Of a DNA stretch of 8,522 nucleotides, positions 1 to 7,118 are shown piece after piece. Made by a program: the position numbers and the translations under genes. The notes under the pieces are model-generated. The model was not told the DNA's origin. It saw nothing but the letters and a program-made list of their open reading frames with translations, and searched no databases. How positions within the stretch are numbered: position 1 is the stretch's first letter; the number at the start of each line of letters is the position of its first letter. The stretch comes from CAZJGG01 sp964545475. Lineage in GTDB: Bacteria > Bacillota > Clostridia > Lachnospirales > JAISER01. The stretch is taken from assembly GCA_964545475.1 (NCBI GenBank), contig CAZJGG010000088.1, positions 1-8,522 of the forward strand. Reading direction: 5' to 3'.

Positions 1-1952
1 TCTTTATCAGCATAGTTCAAAAAGTCGTTGGAATTAGCCGGCTCTTTATATTTCATTTCGTTTTTAAGAGTGTTTGCGGCAATTACAAGTATTTGGTCTT
101 TTGGTATTGTCAAAGTGGGTTTAAAGGTGTTGTCGGGATAACCGGACATAACTTTATGCTTTTTAGCAGAAGCGGCAACGTCAAAATACCAGTCGCTTTT
201 GTTAACATCTGAAAATCCGCCGTCAATGTTTTTTTCCATCTTAAAAATAGCTCTAATAACAAAAGCAGAAATTTCTGCTCTAGAAATAGGGCTGTCTGGG
301 GAAAAGGTGGTATCGGTCGTTCCGCCTACAATACCTTTAGAAGCCAAAACTTTTATTGCTGTTTTCATTTCCGGAGATTTTGTTAAAATATCGGCAAATT
401 CTTTTTCGTTATTTTTAATGAAATAACTTCCGCTTTCCCTTGTTTTAAATTCAAATTGTTGAGTTGCTGTATTAAATTTTCCCCCAAACAAAGTGCCTTG
501 AGCATTAGATGCAACTTGGTAAACTGGGTTTCCTTTAATTTGCTTAACTAATACTGTTGCGTTTGATGAAGGATTAACAGCAAAGTTAACGCTGTAAGAA
601 GCATTTTTGCTTTCTATTTTAACAGAGTTAGCTTCTGCAAGCATCTGCTTTGGTAAAGATAGACCAAAAGAAGCGTTTTCAATTTTAATAAAGTCTAAAT
701 CTAAATTGGCAGGTATATTGTCATATTTAACGTTTATTGAGCTGGAATCTGGAGTCATTAACTTTATATACTTTGAGATTTCCCGGGTTAAAGAAATTCC
801 CGCATCAGACAATACTTTTTGTGCCTCAATTTTAGTAGAATTGGCAATTGAATTAAGGTTTTGCACGGTTTTGTTATCAATTGTAAACTCGTCTGTATCT
901 ATTGATTTAAAGGAAGCTTGTGCTATGGCCTCTTCGGCAAAAGCAGTAATTTTGTCTATGCCTGTATCAGATTTTTTCTGTTCCAGGCTCATCTGTTCTG
1001 CCGCTGTTTTTATTGCAGAAATAGCAGAGGTTTTGTCTTTAATATTAAATAAAAGCTCATATGGAAGCGAAGTTTCTGTATCATCTGTATATGGGTCTAA
1101 TATGTTTATATTTATTTGTTTTTCTTGTGTTTCTTTAGTTTCCTGCTTTGTTTCTTGCTTTCCTTGTGCAGGTTCGTCTGTAGATTTTAATGCCTTTTCA
1201 ATAGCTTTTTCATATTTTTTATAATTTTCACCTTCATCAGGTAAATAACCGACAAGAATATCTGTAATAACGCCTTTTTTATTAATTACGACTGAAAATG
1301 GAGGTTCATTATATTTAAATAAATCGTTAATATAAATTAATGAGCTATTTGTATTTACGTTATCTATACCTATATTAAAGTCGTATTTATTTTCTTTTAT
1401 ATAAAGTTTAATAAATTTTTTAAGTTCTTCCATTGTTAAATCTCGTTGGCCGAGTTTTAAGCCAAATATAAACTCACTTCCGCCAAAGGAGTATGTAAAG
1501 CTATTATCGAAAGATGTTGTTTTTAAATTAGGGAGATTTTTAAATAAAGCTATAACCTCAACTTCGTTGCCATAATTTTTATGTATTTTTTGCAAATCAT
1601 CGGCTTCAATTAAATAAGCGTTTGTCTTTTCTTTCTCTTCTTCTACTTTGTGTGTGTTATTAGGGTCATATTCATCATAATCATCTTCGTCATCTTCTTC
1701 CTCCTCTTCTGGAAAAAAAGCTTTTGCTATGTTTATAAGTTTGTTGTCAGAATCTTTTATGCCTTCTCCCCAAAAATTAAGGATAACAACTTTTTTGTCT
1801 CTAAAGCTGGATAACGTAAACTTCTCTTTGCTGTATGTTTCAACAGTAAAGTCCACAAGTTCATCATTAACATTTGTGCCTATTTGTGCGTAAACAGTTA
1901 AATTCATGAATAAAACCAGTACTAAAACGATGCTTATAAACCTTTTCACCAT
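1..1952 (-). CDS. Exported SLH-domain protein with N-terminal cysteine-less thioredoxin/TlpA-like domain (3' end beyond window)
   Basis: An open reading frame of 650 codons runs without a stop from ATG at 1952 to the window edge, so the C-terminus is missing. Residues 1-22 form a signal peptide (MVKR, a hydrophobic run, then VYA before Q23). Residues about 30-235 resemble a TlpA/AhpC-type thioredoxin fold: DFTVETYS, a VVILNFW strand at 55-61, and a cis-proline-like EPPFSVVINKKGVI at 216-229. After NFW, where the family has WCxxC, this protein has GEGIKDSDN, and no cysteine occurs anywhere in the visible protein. An acidic stretch (82-96, mostly E and D) interrupts the domain, and a K/Q/E/T-rich linker lies at about 256-279. 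SLH repeats follow: the first from about 519 (FADI, GIVGG, FSPDSPISRAE), the second from about 580 (FSDV, WYFDVA, MSGYPDNTF), and a third starting near 644 (FLNYADK). SLH repeats normally hold proteins on cell-wall polymers, so the protein is inferred to sit on the cell surface. A weak GAAGGG precedes the start; the GTG codon directly after the ATG is an alternative start. Ligand and function are unknown, and no link to the hydrogenase cluster is visible. Confidence 0.88.
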   Translation of the reverse strand, partial: MVKRFISIVLVLVLFMNLTVYAQIGTNVNDELVDFTVETYSKEKFTLSSFRDKKVVILNFWGEGIKDSDNKLINIAKAFFPEEEEEDDEDDYDEYDPNNTHKVEEEKEKTNAYLIEADDLQKIHKNYGNEVEVIALFKNLPNLKTTSFDNSFTYSFGGSEFIFGLKLGQRDLTMEELKKFIKLYIKENKYDFNIGIDNVNTNSSLIYINDLFKYNEPPFSVVINKKGVITDILVGYLPDEGENYKKYEKAIEKALKSTDEPAQGKQETKQETKETQEKQININILDPYTDDTETSLPYELLFNIKDKTSAISAIKTAAEQMSLEQKKSDTGIDKITAFAEEAIAQASFKSIDTDEFTIDNKTVQNLNSIANSTKIEAQKVLSDAGISLTREISKYIKLMTPDSSSINVKYDNIPANLDLDFIKIENASFGLSLPKQMLAEANSVKIESKNASYSVNFAVNPSSNATVLVKQIKGNPVYQVASNAQGTLFGGKFNTATQQFEFKTRESGSYFIKNNEKEFADILTKSPEMKTAIKVLASKGIVGGTTDTTFSPDSPISRAEISAFVIRAIFKMEKNIDGGFSDVNKSDWYFDVAASAKKHKVMSGYPDNTFKPTLTIPKDQILVIAANTLKNEMKYKEPANSNDFLNYADK

Positions 1953-2013
1953 AACATCAACCCTTCTGCAATTTTGTTAATGCAAGTTAGTGCTCCAACT
2001 GCATTTATGTATG

Positions 2014-2042
2014 ATTGTAACATAAATAATATTTATAAACAA
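2014..2042 (-). promoter_or_regulatory. Predicted sigma-A promoter of the SLH-protein gene
   Basis: On the minus strand, TTGTTT (2042-2037) is followed after 17 bases by TACAAT (2019-2014). The bases TGT stand directly before TACAAT, giving an extended -10. Transcription would start near 2007, about 55 bases before the ATG at 1952. The 109-base gap between mobA and this gene shows no obvious terminator hairpin, so read-through from mobA is also possible. Confidence 0.5.
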
Positions 2043-2061
2043 GCAAAAATTAGTTATATAT

Positions 2062-2637
2062 TCACTTGTTGCTCTTTATGTATTTTACATAATCCTCTTG
2101 AGTGTTAATGTTTTTTGTTTCATCACTGCTTTCAGTTAATTCAAACACGGCATAATCATACTTGTCCAGTAACCTAAACACAGGGGCGGATTTTTCACTG
2201 ATTATCGTTAAAATATCCCTATATATACAAGATGGATAAATACCGATTAAAGGCTCAATTTTTCTTTTTTGGATTAATAAAGTTATAGGTTTTTTTTCTA
2301 TATGATGGAAATAAATCATTTCCGATATAGTGGCTTCTTTAAGCAAAGGAGTATCAACGCTTACGACAAAACAATTCTTATTTTTAGCTGCTTTAAAGCC
2401 GGAATATAATCCCCCTAATGGGCCTCTGTTTACAAGTTCGTCAGGCACGAATTTAACTTTTTTAACGTTATAATTACTGCCGGAAACAATAATTTCATTA
2501 AATTCTAAATTTACAGCCTTTGAAATTATTGTCTCTAAAAAGGTTTTGCCGCCAAAATCAAGATTCGCTTTGTCTGTTCCCATTCTGCTGCTTCTTCCTC
2601 CGGCTAATATTATAAAGGACATTTCTTTTGTATACAT
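2062..2637 (-). CDS. mobA: Molybdenum cofactor guanylyltransferase MobA
   Basis: MobA transfers GMP from GTP to molybdopterin-type cofactor in the cytoplasm, making the MGD form that bis-MGD enzymes such as formate dehydrogenase need. The 191-residue protein shows the nucleotidyltransferase signature LAGGRSSRMGTDK at 11-23, the PDELVNRGPLGGLYSGF segment at 65-81 and a metal-binding SVDTPLL at 93-99. Family members commonly read SCDMP at the last site, so C and M are replaced here, but the aspartate D95 is kept. Length is typical for the family. The start at 2637 is preferred because AGAGG lies about 8 bases upstream; M6 at 2622 is an alternative. It is transcribed divergently from fdhF, whose product needs its cofactor. 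MobA-like cytidylyltransferases share the fold, but the context supports guanylyltransferase. Confidence 0.9.
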   Translation of the reverse strand: MYTKEMSFIILAGGRSSRMGTDKANLDFGGKTFLETIISKAVNLEFNEIIVSGSNYNVKKVKFVPDELVNRGPLGGLYSGFKAAKNKNCFVVSVDTPLLKEATISEMIYFHHIEKKPITLLIQKRKIEPLIGIYPSCIYRDILTIISEKSAPVFRLLDKYDYAVFELTESSDETKNINTQEDYVKYIKSNK

Positions 2638-2661
2638 AAAAAAACCTCTTTCATGTTTATG

Positions 2662-2690
2662 TTGACATATATATAGTATATTATTATAAT
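2662..2690 (+). promoter_or_regulatory. Consensus sigma-A promoter driving the fdhF cluster
   Basis: TTGACA at 2662-2667 and TATAAT at 2685-2690 are separated by exactly 17 bases, a perfect match to the housekeeping consensus. Transcription would start near 2697, giving a leader of about 110 bases before the fdhF ATG. No -24/-12 (sigma-54) motif was seen in this region. Confidence 0.75.
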
Positions 2691-2691
2691 T

Positions 2692-2700
2692 ATTATAGCA
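2692..2700 (-). promoter_or_regulatory. Predicted extended -10 promoter element for mobA
   Basis: On the minus strand, TGCTATAAT (2700-2692) is an extended -10 box. No good -35 was found at 17 bases. It would start transcription near 2685, about 48 bases before the mobA ATG. It lies 1 bp from the -10 of the opposing fdhF promoter. Confidence 0.45.
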
Positions 2701-2749
2701 ACAGCGTATTATTATTTTGGAATTATTTACAATTATAAAATAAGCACTA

Positions 2750-2778
2750 TAACGAGTTTTAAGTGATTTTGCTCGTTA
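2750..2778 (+). promoter_or_regulatory. Small inverted repeat in the fdhF leader
   Basis: TAACGAG at 2750-2756 is complementary to CTCGTTA at 2772-2778, with a 15-base spacer. It lies in the predicted fdhF leader, 16 bases before the Shine-Dalgarno. It could be an RNA hairpin or a regulator site; the 7-bp stem is short and AT-rich, so chance is possible. Confidence 0.25.
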
Positions 2779-2794
2779 AGAAGTATACAATAAA

Positions 2795-2801
2795 AAGGAG
2801 G
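2795..2801 (+). promoter_or_regulatory. Shine-Dalgarno that fixes the fdhF start
   Basis: AAGGAGG lies 6 bases before the ATG at 2808. This favours 2808 over the in-frame ATG at 2763, which would add 15 residues before the normal family N-terminus. Confidence 0.85.
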
Positions 2802-2807
2802 TTTATT

Positions 2808-4985
2808 ATGGGTAACAAACAGGTATTGACAACGTGCCCATACTGCGGTGCAGGATGTCAGCTTCACCTCAATGTTGATAACGGAAAAATTGTAAGTGCG
2901 ACGCCGGCAAACGGAAGAACCAACGAAGGCAAGCTTTGCCTTAAAGGGCATTACGGTTGGGATTTTCTTAACGACCCTCAAATATTGACAAAACGTCTTA
3001 CAAAACCAATGATTCGCAAGGACGGAGTTTTAGCAGAAGTTGAATGGGACGAAGCAATAAGTTATACCGCTAAACGCCTTGCTGAAATTAAAGAAAAATA
3101 CGGCGCAGATTCTATTATGGGCACAGGCTCTGCAAGAGGTCCTGGAAACGAAGCAAATTACATAATGCAAAAATTTATGAGGGCGTGCATTGGTACAAAT
3201 AACGTTGACCATTGCGCCCGTGTTTGACACGCACCTTCGGTAGCGGGTCTACTGTATTCATTAGGCAGCGGAGCAATGTCCATGAGTCTGCCGGAAATTG
3301 AAGATGCAAAACTTTTATTTATTTTTGGCTACAATGGGGCGGATTCTCACCCAATAGTTGCCGCAAGAATTGTTAAAGCAAAACAAAAAGGTGCAAAAAT
3401 CATCGTTTGTGACCCAAGGGTTACAGAATCTGCGAGAATTGCGGATATACACGTGCAGCTTAAAGGCGGCACAAATATGGCTCTTGTAAATGCTATCGGA
3501 AACGTTATTATTTCCGAAGGGTTGCAAAACCAGAAATTTATAGACGACAACACGTTAAACTTTGAAGAATATAAGCAAATAGTTGAAAAATATACGCCGG
3601 AATATGCAGAGACAATATGTAAAGTACCTGCGGATGTTATTCGGGAAGCCGCTAGAGCTTACGCAAAGTCCGAAACGTCAATGATACTTTACGGTATGGG
3701 CGTTTGCCAGTTTGCTCAGGCAGTTGACGTTGTTAAAGGGCTTGCAAGCCTTGCATTAATGACGGGAAATTTCGGCAAGCCAAACTGCGGCATAGGCCCT
3801 GTAAGAGGGCAAAACAATGTTCAGGGCGCATGTGACATGGGGGCTCTGCCGACATATTATCCCGGTTATCAAAGCGTTACTGACGATGTTATTCGGGAAA
3901 AATTTGAAAAAGCATGGGGCGTTTCTCTTTCAAAAACTGTGGGCAACACTATAACCCGTGTTCCAAGCCGTGTTTTACATGAAGAAGATGAGAGCAAAAA
4001 ATTGCGGGCTTATTATATTTTCGGAGAAGACCCGGCTCAATCCGACCCTGACCTGCACGAAATAAGAGAAACCCTTGATAAACTTGAATTTGTAATAGTT
4101 CAAGACATTTATATGAACAAAACGGCAAAATTTGCAGATGTGGTGTTGCCTGCAACATCATGGGGAGAACACGAAGGGGTTTATTCCTGTGCAGACCGTG
4201 GTTTCCAAAGATTTAGAAAAGCTGTTGAGCCTAAGGGCGATGTTAAAACAGACTGGGAAATTATTTGTGAAATATCCACTGCCATGGGTTACCCAATGAA
4301 ATATAACAACACAAAAGAGATTTGGGATGAAATGAGAAGCCTTACCCCGTCTTTCAAAGGAGCTACATACGAGAAAATTGAGGCCCAGGGTTGTGTTCAA
4401 TGGCCTTGCCGAGACGAATCTCCTGAAGATAAAGGAACTCAATACCTCCATAAAGGCGGCAAGTTTGCAACGGCTAACGGCAAAGCTAACTTCTTTTCGG
4501 CAGAATGGAGACCACCTTGTGAACTTGAAGACGACCAATATCCGTTTACTTTATCAACTGTACGTGAAGTTGGGCATTATTCCGTTCGTACAATGACTGG
4601 AAATTGCCGTACTTTAGCTAACCTTGAAGAAGAACCCGGTTATATTCAAATGAACCCTGATGACTGCGAAAAATTAGGGGTAAAACAAGGTGAACTTATT
4701 AAAGTAATATCTAAACGAGGAAGCACAATAACAAGAGCTTTGCCCACAGAACGGGTTAAACCAGGCGCAACATATATGACATACCAATGGTGGGTTGGAG
4801 CATGTAATGAACTTACAACATCGCATTTAGACCCTATTAGCAGTACTCCGGAATATAAATACTGCGCTGTAAGGCTTGAAAAATTAAAAGATCAGGCATG
4901 GGCGGAAAAATATATTAAGGAATCTTATGATGAATTAAAAAATGATATGGGTGTTAAAAAGGCAAAAAGGGGTGTTGAAGCATGA
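2808..4985 (+). CDS. fdhF: Selenocysteine-containing formate dehydrogenase H-type catalytic subunit (HDCR FdhF)
   Basis: This is the catalytic subunit that interconverts CO2 and formate using bis-MGD, one [4Fe-4S] cluster and a selenocysteine ligand. An in-frame TGA at 3225-3227 is read as Sec140, giving 725 residues; E. coli FdhH has 715 with Sec also at 140. The junction reads NVDHCARV-U-HAPSVAGL, very close to E. coli NVDCCARV-U-HGPSVAGL, and alignment continues unbroken on both sides. The [4Fe-4S] ligands are C10, C13, C17 and C44, followed by K46. H141 and R333 (in GPVRGQNNVQGACDMG) match known active-site residues. The C-terminal cofactor-binding domain includes STVREVGHYS and YMTYQWWVGACNEL. 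The gene ends in an ATGA overlap with the next gene, suggesting translational coupling. Treating the TGA as a stop would split it into two false genes. Function needs SelA, SelB and tRNA-Sec, which are not in this window. The direction of catalysis cannot be read from sequence. Confidence 0.96.
3225..3256 (+). promoter_or_regulatory. UGA selenocysteine codon with bacterial SECIS-like hairpin
   Basis: After the TGA (3225-3227), CGGTAG (3238-3243) can pair with CTACTG (3249-3254), giving a 6-bp stem with one G-U pair and the loop CGGGT. The loop starts 16 bases after the TGA and carries G in its second position, fitting the general bacterial SECIS description. The E. coli fdhF element has GGUCU at the equivalent place, and GGTCT is also present here at 3246-3250. 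The exact fold is my manual prediction. Confidence 0.7.
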
Positions 4986-5512
4986 CACGTTTTGTTAAAG
5001 GAAACCCGGATTTATGCATTGGATGCAGAACATGTATGATAGGATGCGTAGTTGCCCATGAAGGCACAAAAATATTTTACATGAACAATGACGAATATGT
5101 TTTCAACCCTAAGCTTGATATTGTTAAAACTCTTACGATTTCTGTTCCGGTTCAGTGCAAGCATTGCGAAAATGCCGCTTGCATGAATGCTTGCCCGACG
5201 GCGGCTATTTCTAAAACCGATGAAGCCGTAATAATAGACACTAAAAAATGCATTGGATGCAAAACTTGTATGATTGCTTGCCCTTACGGCGCAATAGATA
5301 TGGTTGGGGACAGCGCAGGGACAAAACAGGCTGATAACAGCCAGCGTATTGTTGCAAATAAATGCGATTTATGCAGCGGTCTTGACGGCGGTCCAATGTG
5401 CGTTAAAGTATGCCCAACTTCATGCCTTACTTTAGTTACGGAAGAAGACATTCAGACTTCTGTATCAAACAAACGCACAGCGGCGGCAGTTTCTTTGGCT
5501 CAAATAAAATAA
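4982..5512 (+). CDS. hycB: HycB/HydN-like four-cluster ferredoxin subunit of the formate dehydrogenase-hydrogenase complex
   Basis: This small cytoplasmic electron-transfer protein should carry electrons between FdhF and the hydrogenase side. Its 176 residues hold sixteen cysteines in four groups: C12-C15-C18-C22, C59-C62-C67-C71, C90-C93-C96-C100 and C128-C131-C140-C144, enough for four [4Fe-4S] clusters in the ferredoxin pattern of E. coli HydN and HycB. The start overlaps the fdhF stop (ATGA), with AAGGGG at 4967-4972 as ribosome site. Position directly after fdhF suggests that this is the subunit touching FdhF. The last 20 or so residues (from about EEDIQTSV) look helical and alanine-rich. 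In T. kivui HDCR, C-terminal helices of the HycB subunits build the filament, so this tail is a candidate for the same role by inference. The symbol is by analogy with the HDCR cluster; hydN is an alternative name. Confidence 0.9.
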   Translation: MTRFVKGNPDLCIGCRTCMIGCVVAHEGTKIFYMNNDEYVFNPKLDIVKTLTISVPVQCKHCENAACMNACPTAAISKTDEAVIIDTKKCIGCKTCMIACPYGAIDMVGDSAGTKQADNSQRIVANKCDLCSGLDGGPMCVKVCPTSCLTLVTEEDIQTSVSNKRTAAAVSLAQIK

Positions 5513-5517
5513 AATAG

Positions 5518-5551
5518 AAAACGCTGATTATAGGTTTATAATCAGCGTTTT
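5518..5551 (+). terminator. Terminator-like hairpin between hycB and fdhD
   Basis: Bases 5518-5532 pair perfectly with 5537-5551 (15 bp, loop GGTT). The stem starts with AAAA and ends with TTTT, so it could act in both directions. The T-run is only four long and lies within the stem, followed by AAGC, so termination may be partial. Only 30 bases separate it from the fdhD ATG and no promoter was seen there, so an attenuator or an mRNA-stabilising 3' structure for fdhF-hycB is more likely than a full operon end. Confidence 0.6.
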
Positions 5552-5581
5552 AAGCAGGAACAAAATTAAAGGAGCAGAATT

Positions 5582-6334
5582 ATGGTTTCCTTAGACCCTT
5601 TTTTAAAAATGGAACTTATAAAAGTTTCGGGAGAGCAAGCAAGGTTTGAAGAAGATGTTTTAATTGTGGAGCATCAAATTAAGCTTTTTATTAACGGCGA
5701 ATTTTTTAAATCGCTGTTTGCAACGCCCCAGCATTTAAAGGAGCTTTGTGTGGGGCATCTGTTAGATTGCGGAAAAATTAATTCCATTAATGATATTGCT
5801 TCTATGGAATTATCAAAAGATTTAACAATAGCTTATATAGAAATTTCAGCAAGTAACAATAAAACTGAAATCCAACAGCAACAAGAGTCTTTAATTGTTA
5901 AAATCCCTACTATTTATAAAATAATGAAAGAACATATTGAGCCCTCTGAACTGTTTGCGCAAACAGGAGGAGTACATTCCGTGGGGATATATGAGCAGGG
6001 AGAGCCTGTTGTTGTTATGCAGGACGTTGCAAGGCATAACGCCGTTGATAAAGCTATTGGGTTTTGCCTTTTATCCGGCATAAGCCTTGAAGATAAAATT
6101 TTAGCTGTTAGCGGAAGGTTTTCATATGATATGCTTTCTAAGGCAATGAAAGCCGGAATAACTATGGTCTTAAGCAAATCCGCCCCATCTAGTTTAAGCG
6201 TTGAGCAGGGGGAAAAAGCTGGTATTACTTTAGTTGGTTTTATTAGGGGCGAGCGTATGAATGTTTACACTCATCCTGAAAGAATTGATTTAGGCGATGA
6301 AGCTTTTAAGGAAATTGTAAAAAAAAACGAGTAA
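5582..6334 (+). CDS. fdhD: FdhD-family formate dehydrogenase accessory protein lacking the CxxC motif
   Basis: FdhD proteins bind bis-MGD and pass sulfur from a cysteine desulfurase to it, which activates formate dehydrogenase. The 250-residue protein has the expected family landmarks: TPQHLKELCVGHLLDCGKI (48-66), FAQTGGVHSVGI (125-136), QDVARHNAVDKAIG (147-160, usually EDVGRHNAVDK), SGRFSYDML, SKSAPSSLSVEQGEKAGITL and NVYTHPERI near the end. What is missing is the CGxCG motif that normally precedes the TGG-H segment; residues 98-109 there read QQQQESLIVKIP. Only three cysteines remain (C56, C63, C162), none as CxxC. The start at 5582 has AAAGGAG 7 bases upstream. Its place between the two ferredoxin genes matches my memory of the A. 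woodii HDCR operon. It may still bind and insert the cofactor, but sulfur transfer through the usual cysteine pair is not possible. Confidence 0.9.
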   Translation: MVSLDPFLKMELIKVSGEQARFEEDVLIVEHQIKLFINGEFFKSLFATPQHLKELCVGHLLDCGKINSINDIASMELSKDLTIAYIEISASNNKTEIQQQQESLIVKIPTIYKIMKEHIEPSELFAQTGGVHSVGIYEQGEPVVVMQDVARHNAVDKAIGFCLLSGISLEDKILAVSGRFSYDMLSKAMKAGITMVLSKSAPSSLSVEQGEKAGITLVGFIRGERMNVYTHPERIDLGDEAFKEIVKKNE

Positions 6335-6412
6335 AACATGTTAAAGCAATTTATCCATATCTACATAAATAAGTAGCCATACCTTTCATACCATTAGTAT
6401 TGGAGGATTTTT

Positions 6413-6979
6413 ATGAATAATAATATTAGCCAGTTTGTTGCGGCGAGCAAAAGCGGCTGTACAGGTTGCAGGGCATGTGAAGTTGCTTGTTTTGCGGCGC
6501 ATAATAAACGAAACAATGTAGGTTTTACAGTGGGAACTGTTGAAATTCCTGTAACCCCCAGATTGTTTTTAACAAAACTTGATAGTTTTTGCCTGCCTAT
6601 CCAGTGCAAGCAATGCGAAGATGCTCCTTGTTTAAACTCCTGTTCTGCAAAGGTTATATCACGAATTGACGGTACAGTTACCGTTAATGAGGAGCTTTGC
6701 ATAGGCTGTAAAAACTGTATGCTGGCATGTCCTTTCGGTGCAATAGAGCTTATGCCTATAGCTAAAAACGCTAAACCTGTTTTACAGGTAAACTGCGAAG
6801 AGGAAAGAAAAGCCGCTTATAAATGTGATCTTTGTGCAGGTTCGGAAGATGGTCCGGCATGTGTAAAAGCTTGCCCCCACGAGGTATTAAAATTAATGAA
6901 CCTTGAAGACGACCGCAAAGAAAAGAACATTAAAGCCGCTATGGCTTTAACGCTTACTGTCGGTTTATATACTCCTTAA
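6413..6979 (+). CDS. hycB3: Second HycB-like four-cluster ferredoxin subunit, probably hydrogenase-proximal
   Basis: A 188-residue electron-transfer protein related to the ferredoxin encoded after fdhF. The four cysteine groups are C16-C19-C22-C26, C65-C68-C73-C77, C96-C99-C102-C106 and C138-C141-C150-C154, predicting four [4Fe-4S] clusters. Two further cysteines (C60, C128) lie outside the groups. The start is fixed by GGAGG at 6402-6406, 6 bases before the ATG; the 78-base gap after fdhD shows no terminator. By analogy with HDCR it would connect the hydrogenase to the electron chain. After the last cluster a tail of about 30 residues, including NIKAAMALTLTVGLY, looks helical and resembles the tail of the first HycB (NKRTAAAVSLA). 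This suggests a shared assembly role, as proposed for HDCR filaments. The numbering hycB3 follows A. woodii by position only. Confidence 0.88.
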   Translation: MNNNISQFVAASKSGCTGCRACEVACFAAHNKRNNVGFTVGTVEIPVTPRLFLTKLDSFCLPIQCKQCEDAPCLNSCSAKVISRIDGTVTVNEELCIGCKNCMLACPFGAIELMPIAKNAKPVLQVNCEEERKAAYKCDLCAGSEDGPACVKACPHEVLKLMNLEDDRKEKNIKAAMALTLTVGLYTP

Positions 6980-6981
6980 CG

Positions 6982-7118
6982 GGTAAAATCATCACCGATT
7001 TGTGGTCAATTTTGCTTGTGGACAGCGTCAGCGGCTCCTTATGTACTGCCCGAGTACACTGCGTCGCCGCTTCCTTGCCACAAACAAAATTGACTCGCAA
7101 TTCAGTGCTAATTTTACC
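6982..7118. repeat. 137-bp imperfect palindrome, MITE-like intergenic element
   Basis: The sequence between the second ferredoxin gene and hydA folds back on itself around 7050. Outer arms: 6982-7004 against 7096-7118, 18 of 23 paired, with GGTAAAAT/ATTTTACC at the tips. Middle arms: 7005-7021 against 7078-7094, 16 of 17 paired. Inner pieces: AGCGGC (7030-7035) with GCCGCT (7066-7071), and TGTACT/AGTACA around the loop GCCCG (7048-7052). The centre is richer in G and C than the flanks. No protein-coding potential, no T-run after it and no clear target duplication were seen. It ends 38 bases before the hydA start. Confidence 0.75.

Noticed and set aside
607..1224. A 205-codon plus-strand reading frame
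   Set aside because: It is antisense to the continuous 650-codon SLH-protein gene, which has a signal peptide and clear domains; the plus-strand translation has no recognisable features.
2697..2807. A molybdenum-cofactor riboswitch in the fdhF leader
   Set aside because: The roughly 110-base leader is very AT-rich and shows only a 7-bp hairpin, not the larger conserved structure of that riboswitch class.
2808..4985. fdhF as a pseudogene or two separate genes split by a stop
   Set aside because: The TGA falls at the known selenocysteine site, the frame and homology continue across it, and a SECIS-like hairpin follows.
7090..7118. Outward promoter at the right end of the palindrome (TTGACT, 17 bases, TTTACC)
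   Set aside because: The -35 is good but the -10 matches the consensus at only three of six positions, and both boxes are part of the inverted arms.
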